Source: JBFHER01 sp041584055 (GTDB lineage Bacteria; Bacteroidota; Bacteroidia; Bacteroidales; UBA5342). Taken from it: a stretch of 6,239 nucleotides of DNA. Positions 1 through 6,239 of this stretch are shown one piece after another. Location of the stretch: assembly GCA_041584055.1 (NCBI GenBank), contig JBFHER010000238.1, positions 1 through 6,239 of the forward strand, written 5' to 3'. Position 1 is the stretch's first letter. Each line of letters starts with the position of its first letter. The position numbers were made by a program, and so were the translations under genes. The notes beneath the pieces were generated by a model that saw only the letters and a list, made by a program, of their open reading frames with translations, did no database searches and was not told the DNA's origin.

Positions 1-405
1 CAATTTTGGGGACAAAACACTTAGATAAACCCCGTCAGTTGCAATGTCGTGGGTTGCACCACTAAATGCAATCACCGCAAAAAGTGCAATTGAATAACGA
101 AAAAAATCATTCAATGGTAACGATAACGCAACAAGCGCAAAGGTCATTCCAGTGATGATCTGGGTGCCAACAACAAAGTATTTCTTTGTCTTAAACATCT
201 CTAAAACAGGACTCCAAAGTGGTTTCAGAGTCCATGGCAGCATCACCAAAGAGGTCCAAAGGGCAATCTGAGAATCGCTGATTCCCATGTTTTTATACAT
301 CAGTGCCGACGCCTGTGCAATGGCCACAAATGGCAGACCCATGGCAAAATAAACCGTTGGAATCCAAAGGCCTGGCTTTATGTTTTTTGTTTGCATTTCA
401 GACAT
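1..405 (-). CDS. MFS transporter, AmpG/PAT-like, N-terminal part (3' end outside window)
   Basis: Reading the minus strand from the ATG at 403-405 gives 135 uninterrupted codons (MSEMQTKNIKPGLWIPTVYF...) that run off the left edge, so only the N-terminal third or so of a typical 400-450 aa permease is present. Four hydrophobic stretches are visible at about residues 13-35, 46-64, 76-98 and 103-118, as expected for helices 1-4 of a 12-helix major facilitator. KPLWSP (61-66), in the loop after helix 2, and ATHDIATDG (117-125), at the end of helix 4, resemble the signatures of AmpG-like/PAT-type permeases, which import muropeptides, sugars or acetyl-CoA-type solutes across the inner membrane. 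The start lies 21 bp after the upstream GH92 stop, so the genes are probably co-transcribed. From context it likely imports a mono- or disaccharide released by the neighbouring glycosidases (GlcNAc, mannose or a mannose-GlcNAc unit); this is inference. No strong ribosome binding site is seen. The family call is firm, the substrate unknown. Confidence 0.85.
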   Translation of the reverse strand, partial: MSEMQTKNIKPGLWIPTVYFAMGLPFVAIAQASALMYKNMGISDSQIALWTSLVMLPWTLKPLWSPVLEMFKTKKYFVVGTQIITGMTFALVALSLPLNDFFRYSIALFAVIAFSGATHDIATDGVYLSVLSPKL

Positions 406-426
406 GTTTCTGCTTTTTGTATTGGG

Positions 427-2706
427 TTATTTAATAAACTCCAGAACACCCCCCGACACCAGTTCTTCGTGTGAAATGAAAAAATCCATTAATGCTTGCT
501 TATTCCATTTAAGGTCTTGAACATTGCTGGATTCTTGCGAATCAATTTTGCGGATGATAATGTTTTTTCCAGGATAATATTTTGAATCCAGTTGTATCGT
601 AATTTCATCAAACACAGGAGAAGAAAGTGCGTAATCCATGCTCCCAGGACAGACTGGATAGAAGCCCATCATACCATATACGATCCATGCAGAGAGGGTT
701 CCGCAATCATCGTTTCCAGGAAGACCATCTGGAGCGTTTTTATAATACGTATCCATTAGCCGTTGCATCTCTTTCTGGGTACGCCATTCCTCTCCTTTCA
801 CCCAATTAAACAGGTAGGGATAATGGATGTCCGGTTCATTGCCCATGTCGAACAAGCCCTCATCAAACACCTTCTGAAGCTTTTGAACGAAACGACGTTT
901 TCCACCCATCTGCTTTATCAAACCCTTTACATCGTGCGGAACACAAAAGGTATATTGCCAGGCAGTGCCTTCATGAAAGCCCGGACAGGGTTCAAAATTC
1001 GCTCCCTGCAGGGGATCAAAAGGCGTGAGAAACGTTCCATCAGCCAATCGTGGACGAATCATTTGATATTCCTTATCGAAATATGTCTTATAGCGTAAGG
1101 ATTGTTTTAAAAAGCGCTTGTGATCGTGCGTTTTGCCCAGGGCATTTGCCAGTTGTGCCAAATTCCAGTCGGCGATATAATACTCCAGTGCATGAGACAC
1201 TGAATTATCGAATTCCTGCTCAATGGGCACATAGCCTTTCTCCAGATAGTGATCAATATCAGGTCGAAGTTTATTGTTGACACCCGAGGTGGTTGCAGAC
1301 TTATACATTGCCTTGTAAGCCATTTCCACATCAAACGCATTCAATCCACGCAAGTAAGTATCAACAATGACGGGGATGGCAGGATCACCTTCCATCACAT
1401 GGGTTTCCTTGCCGTTTAATTCCCATTTTGGCATCCAGCCACTTTCCTCATACATCCCTACCATGGAACGCACCATGTCTAATTGTTTCTCAGGATAAAG
1501 CAAACACATCAGCGGATGCAGATTGCGATAGGTATCCCAAAGAGAAAAAACGGTATAGCGGTTGTTACAGCTGTGACCTGTTGCATAGGATTCCATTTCC
1601 GGGTACTCACCGTTCACATCGTTTATGATGTTCGGGTGAATTTGCGTATGGTATAGTGCTGTGTAAAATATTGTTTTTTGATCTTCGGTCCCGCCTTTTA
1701 CTGAAATACAGGACAGGGTTTGTTCCCAATCATTTGCTGCTTTTGCAGCAACAGCATCAAAATCGAAATTCCCGATCTCTGCAAGTAGGTTTTCACGGGC
1801 ATTTTCAATGCTAACGTAGGAAATGCCCACACTCACCAGAATCTCATTGTCCTTCGGCGAATCAAATGTCATCCATGCCCCAATGCTGTCTCCAGCCATT
1901 TGCTGGGTGTAGCCCGTGTAATATTTGTATTGATTGTTTGTTTTACTCCAGGATGCTTCCGCTTCCATCTTCGGCATCTTTTTCCATACGCCAAAGGCAT
2001 CTGCCGGCTGATTAAAACGAGCAACAAAAAAAACTGGACGTTCACTTCCATCATTGTAACAGAAGCTGCCCGTCATACGCCAACCCTCAACCTCCTGATG
2101 ATTCACCACCCGAATCATGGCACCATGCTCATTGCTCAGCCCCGTGCCAAGGTCGATCAACACATTTGATTTTCCTTTCGGGAATGTAAACCTGCTCAAG
2201 CCGGCACGCAAGGTTGCAGTTACCTCTGTTTTAATATTATACTTTGACAGTTTGTTGCTGTAATATCCGGGAGAGGCATGTTGATCAGTCATGATTGAGC
2301 CGTAAACATTGTTGCGTGCATCAATTTCACCCTGTGTTGGCATCATCAAGATGACACCCAATTCCGGACACCCCACACCACTTAAGTTCACATGCGAATA
2401 ACCAGTAAAAAAAGTATTTTCCCACGCATAGGGCGTTGACCACCAACGGGCATCTTTATCAAAGGTATTTTCGCTGGAACCGGAGACATTGAAAGGAACC
2501 ACCGAAACCATTCCCTGCGGCACCACTGCACCCGGATTGGTGGCTCCAAAATTGGATGACCCGATAAACGGATTCACATAATCCGTTCGTTTCTGCGCAC
2601 TCATTTCAGGTAGAATCATCCAAAGCAAAAATATCAGCACACGCGTGCTTCGGAAGCATGCTATGCAATATTGTTTATTTATGACTATGGATGATTTGTG
2701 CATCAT
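427..2706 (-). CDS. GH92 family exo-alpha-mannosidase, divergent paralog, secreted (759 aa)
   Basis: This is a complete glycoside hydrolase family 92 enzyme; the family contains Ca2+-dependent, inverting exo-alpha-mannosidases. Length is normal for the family. The leader has a long basic N-region (K4, K11, R19, R22), a hydrophobic core at about 23-32 and a likely signal peptidase I site after MSA (residue 37), so the mature form would be periplasmic or exported. The N-terminal beta-sandwich starts at VNPFIGSSNFG (44-54). The catalytic (alpha/alpha)6 part carries YTVFSLWDTYR (384-394), FHEGTAWQY (577-585; E579 is the likely general acid), MGNEP (621-625) and GNDDCGTLSAW (664-674; D666/D667 lie in the likely base region). 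These roles come from family motifs, not from an alignment. Several histidines present in the neighbouring GH92 are replaced (N107, P442, M621), together with a GATNPGAVVPQG signature (54-65), suggesting a different linkage or subsite preference. ATGATG at 2701-2706 gives two adjacent possible starts. It lies 22 bp after the preceding GH92 gene and 21 bp before the permease. Confidence 0.93.
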   Translation of the reverse strand: MMHKSSIVINKQYCIACFRSTRVLIFLLWMILPEMSAQKRTDYVNPFIGSSNFGATNPGAVVPQGMVSVVPFNVSGSSENTFDKDARWWSTPYAWENTFFTGYSHVNLSGVGCPELGVILMMPTQGEIDARNNVYGSIMTDQHASPGYYSNKLSKYNIKTEVTATLRAGLSRFTFPKGKSNVLIDLGTGLSNEHGAMIRVVNHQEVEGWRMTGSFCYNDGSERPVFFVARFNQPADAFGVWKKMPKMEAEASWSKTNNQYKYYTGYTQQMAGDSIGAWMTFDSPKDNEILVSVGISYVSIENARENLLAEIGNFDFDAVAAKAANDWEQTLSCISVKGGTEDQKTIFYTALYHTQIHPNIINDVNGEYPEMESYATGHSCNNRYTVFSLWDTYRNLHPLMCLLYPEKQLDMVRSMVGMYEESGWMPKWELNGKETHVMEGDPAIPVIVDTYLRGLNAFDVEMAYKAMYKSATTSGVNNKLRPDIDHYLEKGYVPIEQEFDNSVSHALEYYIADWNLAQLANALGKTHDHKRFLKQSLRYKTYFDKEYQMIRPRLADGTFLTPFDPLQGANFEPCPGFHEGTAWQYTFCVPHDVKGLIKQMGGKRRFVQKLQKVFDEGLFDMGNEPDIHYPYLFNWVKGEEWRTQKEMQRLMDTYYKNAPDGLPGNDDCGTLSAWIVYGMMGFYPVCPGSMDYALSSPVFDEITIQLDSKYYPGKNIIIRKIDSQESSNVQDLKWNKQALMDFFISHEELVSGGVLEFIK

Positions 2707-2728
2707 ATATTGACATTAACAGTCCAAG

Positions 2729-4948
2729 TTACTGCGGTCGGTTTTCCATTAAAGCACCAAATTCTTTATTCGGTTCTGCTCCCATCACAAACTTCAGACT
2801 TCCACCCATCATGATATCACGATGTGTGATAAACGCATTTTTATAAGGCTTCCCATTCAACTCCAAAGTCTGGATGTAAATATTTTCGTTGCTATTATTC
2901 TCTGCTGTAATAGTAAACACTTTGTCATTGGGCAAATTGATCTTCGCCTCATTGATCGCAGGGCTTCCAATCACGTAGACACCATTGGCCGGATTGACCG
3001 GGTAGAAACCCAGTGATGAAAATACATACCAGGCAGACATTTGTCCGCAATCTTCATTTCCTGACAAACCATCCGGTGCATTTGAATACATTGTCCGCAG
3101 AATCTCCCTTACTTTTTCCGCAGTTTTCCACTGTTGCCCGGCAAAGGCATACAAATAACTTGTGTGATGACCTGGCTCATTACCATGTGCGTATTGTCCA
3201 ATTAAACCGGAAATATCCGAAGATGCCCCCTCTCTCAATTCAGAACTGATTGTAAACAATGAATCAAATTTTTGTATAAACGGTTGATCTCCACCAAACA
3301 AAGCAATTAAACCATACGGATCGTGGGGTACCAACCAGGTGTACTGCCATGCATTCCCTTCGCAGAAATCATCCTCTCTGTGTTTTGAATGCACAGGGTC
3401 GAAAGATGTTCTGAATTCACCTGATCCCAATTTCCCCCTCATAAACCGGAGTTCACTATCATAGTAGTTGCGATATGCTAAAGACCTTTCGTGAAAATAT
3501 TGATAATCCTCCATTTTTCCCATTTTCTTAGCCATGGCAGCCACACACCAATCATCAATGGCATATTCAAGCCCCAGTGCCACTGATTCATGGAGCGAAT
3601 CAGCCGGAATGTATCCCATTTCCTTTACAAAATTCATTCCCCGGAAATCCAACATGGATGAAACCTTAATGGCCTCAAATGCAAGCTCTGCATCAAAGCC
3701 ATCAAACCCTTTAAGATATGCATCAACAATGACAGGAATAGCATGATTTCCAACCATGGTGTTGGTTTCATTTCCGGCCAAATGCCAGACCGGGAGTTTT
3801 CCCTGTTGCTTGTAAATTTCAAGCATTGTATTAATCAAACCATTGATCTTTTGTGCTTGTGTAATTGTAAACAGCGGATGCAACGCCCTGTACGTGTCCC
3901 AAAGTGAAAATACCGTATAATTTTCAGCACCTGTATTTTTTACAGCACCATCTTTGCCCGGGAAGTCGCCATTGGAATCGTTAAACAGTGAGGGGAAAAC
4001 AAACGTATGATACATGGATGTGTAGAATACCACTTCATCCGATGGGTTATTGAATTTCACTTCGATTGAATTCAGTTCTCTATTCCAGCTTTTTTCAGCG
4101 GCCAATCTTACATCCATAAAATTCCAGTCAGGGACTTCAGCCGTCAGATTGCTCATCGCTCCTTCTATACTAACCGGAGAGAGAGCTGTTTTGGCGAGCA
4201 ATTCTTTTCCATCTTTGAAATCGATGAAAAAAGTGCGCGCAACAGTATTCTTTTCGTTTACATTCAGTGGACTTATTTTCTCAATTTTTTGTGAAAACTT
4301 TGTACAGAAGTACAGTCTTTGATCTTTGGCCCATCCTGTTGAATACCGATACCCCACAACAGTATAATCATCCACTTGCTCTAATTTTCCATCACTGTAT
4401 TTATCCCAGCCAATTCCTTTATCTAAATCGATAATCAGCTGAGGAGCTTTATCATCATTGTAAGTGTACTTATGGAACCCCACCCGTTCTGTCGCAGTCA
4501 ATTCTACATCTATGTTGTATTTATCGATGTAAATGGCATAATAGCCTGGCTTTACCTCTTCATCATTGTGCGTGTACAAGGCTGTCCATTCTTCCATGCT
4601 TAAATGCTTGTTTTTTATGGAATCCACACGCACAGGCATAAATAAAATATCACCGTAATCGCCAATACCTGTACCACTTAAATGGGTATGTGCAAATCCG
4701 GTGAGCGTTGAATCTGAAAAATGATAACCGGAGCACCAGTCCCAGCCTTTAAAAACATTGTTTGGTCCTAGCTGAACCATTCCAAAAGGAACACTTGCGC
4801 CAACAAAAACATGACCATGACCACCTGATCCGATGTATGGATCAACGTACTTTACAAAACTTTCTGATTCAATCGTCTTGTTCACACATGCCGTTAAGCA
4901 CAGTAAACTCAGACTGAGACTAAAAAAACGCTTAAGCATGTTCATCAT
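2729..4948 (-). CDS. GH92 family exo-alpha-mannosidase, lipoprotein (739 aa)
   Basis: This is a complete GH92 alpha-mannosidase with the canonical family motifs. A short basic N-region and hydrophobic stretch end in the lipobox LTAC (18-21), so C21 is probably lipidated and the enzyme anchored in a membrane. No clear acidic surface-export signal follows the cysteine, so periplasmic or cell-surface location is open. Motifs in order are YVDPYIGSGGHGH (34-46), GASVPFGMVQLGP (50-62), WDWCSGYH (69-76), GFAHTHLSGTG (84-94), YTVFSLWDTYRALHP (344-358), GNETNTMVGNHA (392-403), FCEGNAWQYTW (528-538; E530 is the likely acid), HGNEPGHH (588-595) and GNEDCGQMSAWY (630-641; E632/D633 lie in the likely base region). 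The full histidine set makes this the more typical paralog, and alpha-1,2-mannosidase activity is a reasonable first guess, though GH92 also holds 1,3-, 1,4- and 1,6-specific members. Starts at 4948, 4945 or 4939 are all possible; the purine-rich AAAAAGAGA lies upstream. It is probably the first gene of a unit with the next GH92 and the permease. Confidence 0.95.
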   Translation of the reverse strand: MMNMLKRFFSLSLSLLCLTACVNKTIESESFVKYVDPYIGSGGHGHVFVGASVPFGMVQLGPNNVFKGWDWCSGYHFSDSTLTGFAHTHLSGTGIGDYGDILFMPVRVDSIKNKHLSMEEWTALYTHNDEEVKPGYYAIYIDKYNIDVELTATERVGFHKYTYNDDKAPQLIIDLDKGIGWDKYSDGKLEQVDDYTVVGYRYSTGWAKDQRLYFCTKFSQKIEKISPLNVNEKNTVARTFFIDFKDGKELLAKTALSPVSIEGAMSNLTAEVPDWNFMDVRLAAEKSWNRELNSIEVKFNNPSDEVVFYTSMYHTFVFPSLFNDSNGDFPGKDGAVKNTGAENYTVFSLWDTYRALHPLFTITQAQKINGLINTMLEIYKQQGKLPVWHLAGNETNTMVGNHAIPVIVDAYLKGFDGFDAELAFEAIKVSSMLDFRGMNFVKEMGYIPADSLHESVALGLEYAIDDWCVAAMAKKMGKMEDYQYFHERSLAYRNYYDSELRFMRGKLGSGEFRTSFDPVHSKHREDDFCEGNAWQYTWLVPHDPYGLIALFGGDQPFIQKFDSLFTISSELREGASSDISGLIGQYAHGNEPGHHTSYLYAFAGQQWKTAEKVREILRTMYSNAPDGLSGNEDCGQMSAWYVFSSLGFYPVNPANGVYVIGSPAINEAKINLPNDKVFTITAENNSNENIYIQTLELNGKPYKNAFITHRDIMMGGSLKFVMGAEPNKEFGALMENRPQ

Positions 4949-4997
4949 ATGAGTATCTCTTTTTCAAGTTTTGACCAAATCCTGCAAACTTCCAGCA

Positions 4998-5029
4998 CAA
5001 GTTTATAATTTTTTAAACTTTCTAACAAA
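4998..5029 (-). promoter_or_regulatory. Candidate Bacteroidota-type promoter upstream of the GH92 lipoprotein gene
   Basis: On the minus strand, TTTG (5029-5026) is followed after 20 bases by TAAACTTG (5005-4998), one mismatch from the TAnnTTTG -7 element of the Bacteroidota primary sigma factor, whose -33 element is TTTG/TTG. Transcription would begin near 4991, leaving a leader of about 40 bases before the ATG at 4948. The surrounding 165-bp gap is strongly AT-rich, so chance matches are likely and this is tentative. If real, it would drive both GH92 genes and the permease independently of the upstream GH20 gene. Confidence 0.35.
4999..5020. repeat. 22-bp inverted repeat, possible operator
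   Basis: Seven-base perfect arms (minus strand AAGTTTA at 5020-5014 and TAAACTT at 5005-4999) flank an 8-base AT-only spacer. The repeat covers the -7 element of the promoter candidate, where a repressor could block initiation. An intrinsic terminator for the GH20 gene is unlikely because the arms have a single G-C pair each and no U-run follows on the minus strand. In DNA this AT-rich such a palindrome could also arise by chance. Confidence 0.35.
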
Positions 5030-5113
5030 TACTTTTGTAATTATTTTCAAATGATCTGCATTAAATGTTAAATATTAGGTATTAACTTCAGCATATTTGC
5101 AAGCAACCAATCA

Positions 5114-6239
5114 TCAGTACCCACAAACGGATTTATCCAAGAGACGAAGCTCTTTTCCCTGTTCCGCAAAGCTTAACTCGATTGCACGCGGCTTACTGCT
5201 CGGTATATACACCACTGAAAATGCATGCCATCCTTTTCTAAGGGCTAATTTTGAATTCTTTTTAAATGGTAACCAATCCTTACCAGTTTTATCTATTGCA
5301 ATTTCATCATTCAAGTTGAAGCGACTTTCGCCATCCGATTTCAATTCAAATTCATAAATCCCATCCTTTTCAGCCAACACAAACCCTTTAAAAATAATTG
5401 CAAAGTCCCTGTTACCAGCCATATTTCCCATTTGCAGAGTATCTGTCGTCAGCCATTTTCCGTTTTCGTTATCCAAAAGATCATCAAATGACTTAAGTTT
5501 TCCTTTTAAAACCCATTTTTGAATTCCCAGGTTGGCGGGTGTTATATCCGATGCAGCCTTGTAATTTTGGCGCTCAACTTTTGCTGTTTTAAGGTCGTTA
5601 AACATGTCGCCTTTGAAGGTTCTTGCTTTAATAAGACCTTCCTCATTTACAACAAAAGGGCCATTATACAAATGAGAACTTCGTGTGGGAACAGTTCCAT
5701 CCAGGGTATAATAAATTTCTGCTCCTGCATGTTCATAAGCCAGATTTAACTTTACTTCTGCACTGTCCACAAAAACAATTGTTTTATCCAGCCCTTCAAC
5801 GGCAGGGATGTAATAATAAACATGCATCTCATCCAGTCGGGCATAATGATGTTGCATTCGCGCATTAAAACCATCAAAATCCTTTAATTCCTTGGGTGTC
5901 CAGGCTGTTTCAGCCATGGGAATCAAGCGTGGAAAAGCCTGGTATTGCAAGCGCTTAAAGCTAGGAATCCACTCCGACCATAGGTTGGCCTGAATGCCCA
6001 AAACATGTCTGGTTTGCTCTTCGGTAAAATCTTCCGGTACCGGTTCGTAAGCGTAGGTCTTTTCGATGGAGTTATGATCATTCAGATAGTCGTAATAATA
6101 TGCGGCCGTTGGAGTTATTACCATGTCGTTCCCATTTTCTGCGGCTGTAATTGGCGCCTGTGGTACCCAGTTACGCCACCACATCATGGTAGCCCCTTCG
6201 CTTAATCCACCCTCTACAATCTCATCCCAGCCCATCAGC
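5114..6239 (-). CDS. GH20 beta-N-acetylhexosaminidase, C-terminal part (5' end outside window)
   Basis: The open frame continues past the right edge. The Met at 6235 is internal, preceded in frame by Leu, in the GH20 motif MGWDEI. Numbered from that Met, residues 1-140 are the distal half of the GH20 (beta/alpha)8 barrel: WW (19-20), MVITP (38-42), YYYDY (46-50), and ANLWSEW (83-89). In characterised GH20 enzymes the equivalent Trp, Tyr/Asp and Trp/Glu residues line the -1 subsite. The Asp-Glu catalytic pair used for substrate-assisted catalysis lies upstream and is not in view. Residues about 153-222 resemble the chitobiase/hexosaminidase C-terminal beta-sandwich (YYTLDGTVPT at 175-184). Residues about 240-365 resemble a PA14-type beta-barrel (KGFVLAEKDGIYEFELKSDG at 283-302, then LRKGWHAFSVVY), often carbohydrate-binding. 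The protein ends SVCGY with TGA at 5114-5116. The enzyme would remove terminal beta-linked GlcNAc or GalNAc from glycans or chitobiose. Its leader and location cannot be judged here. Confidence 0.93.
   Translation of the reverse strand, partial: LMGWDEIVEGGLSEGATMMWWRNWVPQAPITAAENGNDMVITPTAAYYYDYLNDHNSIEKTYAYEPVPEDFTEEQTRHVLGIQANLWSEWIPSFKRLQYQAFPRLIPMAETAWTPKELKDFDGFNARMQHHYARLDEMHVYYYIPAVEGLDKTIVFVDSAEVKLNLAYEHAGAEIYYTLDGTVPTRSSHLYNGPFVVNEEGLIKARTFKGDMFNDLKTAKVERQNYKAASDITPANLGIQKWVLKGKLKSFDDLLDNENGKWLTTDTLQMGNMAGNRDFAIIFKGFVLAEKDGIYEFELKSDGESRFNLNDEIAIDKTGKDWLPFKKNSKLALRKGWHAFSVVYIPSSKPRAIELSFAEQGKELRLLDKSVCGY

Noticed and set aside
763..1098. Plus-strand open frame of 111 codons and other plus-strand frames inside the GH92 genes
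   Set aside because: They lie antisense to strongly supported GH92 coding sequence, are low-complexity in composition and show no recognisable domain.
427..2706. The divergent GH92 as a degenerate or pseudo-enzyme
   Set aside because: The frame is intact, length is normal, and the EGTAWQY glutamate and GNDDCG aspartates are kept; the substitutions look like a coherent subgroup signature.
4050..4322. Plus-strand 90-codon open frame opposite the first GH92
   Set aside because: It is wholly inside conserved GH92 coding sequence on the other strand, with no start signal or family resemblance.
4999..5020. Inverted repeat as a rho-independent terminator of GH20
   Set aside because: The arms are almost all A-T and no U-run follows on the minus strand, so a stable terminator hairpin is unlikely.
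5097..5357. Plus-strand 86-codon open frame crossing the GH20 stop
   Set aside because: It overlaps the conserved GH20 C-terminal domain; the part in the gap is too short to support a gene.
6233..6235. ATG at 6235 as the true start of the GH20 gene
   Set aside because: The open frame continues upstream to the window edge, and the sequence begins mid-barrel at the MGWDEI motif, past the catalytic Asp-Glu pair.
1..6239. CRISPR, tRNA/rRNA, insertion sequence, phage or defence genes
   Set aside because: No regularly spaced repeats, transposase-like frames, terminal repeats or RNA-gene motifs were seen on either strand.

Overview
The window looks like part of a glycan-degradation gene cluster from a member of the Bacteroidota. 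The evidence is the family content (two GH92 alpha-mannosidases, a GH20 beta-N-acetylhexosaminidase with accessory C-terminal domains, and an AmpG-like MFS permease), the lack of clear Shine-Dalgarno sequences, moderate GC content and a Bacteroidota-style promoter candidate. Genus cannot be told from the sequence alone.

Every gene lies on the minus strand, so transcription runs from high to low coordinates. In that order: (1) a GH20 hexosaminidase whose 5' part lies beyond the right edge (5114-6239); (2) an AT-rich 165-bp gap (4949-5113) with a candidate promoter and a 22-bp inverted repeat; (3) a GH92 lipoprotein of 739 aa (2729-4948); (4) after 22 bp, a second, divergent GH92 of 759 aa with a signal-peptidase-I-type leader (427-2706); (5) after 21 bp, the first 135 codons of an MFS transporter that runs off the left edge (1-405). 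The 21-22 bp gaps argue for one transcript covering GH92, GH92 and MFS. GH20 may be on the same transcript or in a leading unit.

The combined function is most simply read as dismantling mannose- and GlcNAc-containing glycans such as N-glycans. The GH92 enzymes would trim alpha-linked mannose, GH20 would remove beta-linked GlcNAc/GalNAc, and the permease would carry a released small sugar across the inner membrane. That pathway is inferred from family membership; no substrate is proved by the sequence. No susC/susD pair, regulator, RNA gene, mobile element or CRISPR array is visible. The most interesting points are the active-site differences between the two GH92 paralogs and the palindrome sitting on the promoter candidate. 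I see no clear sign of a wholly new system.
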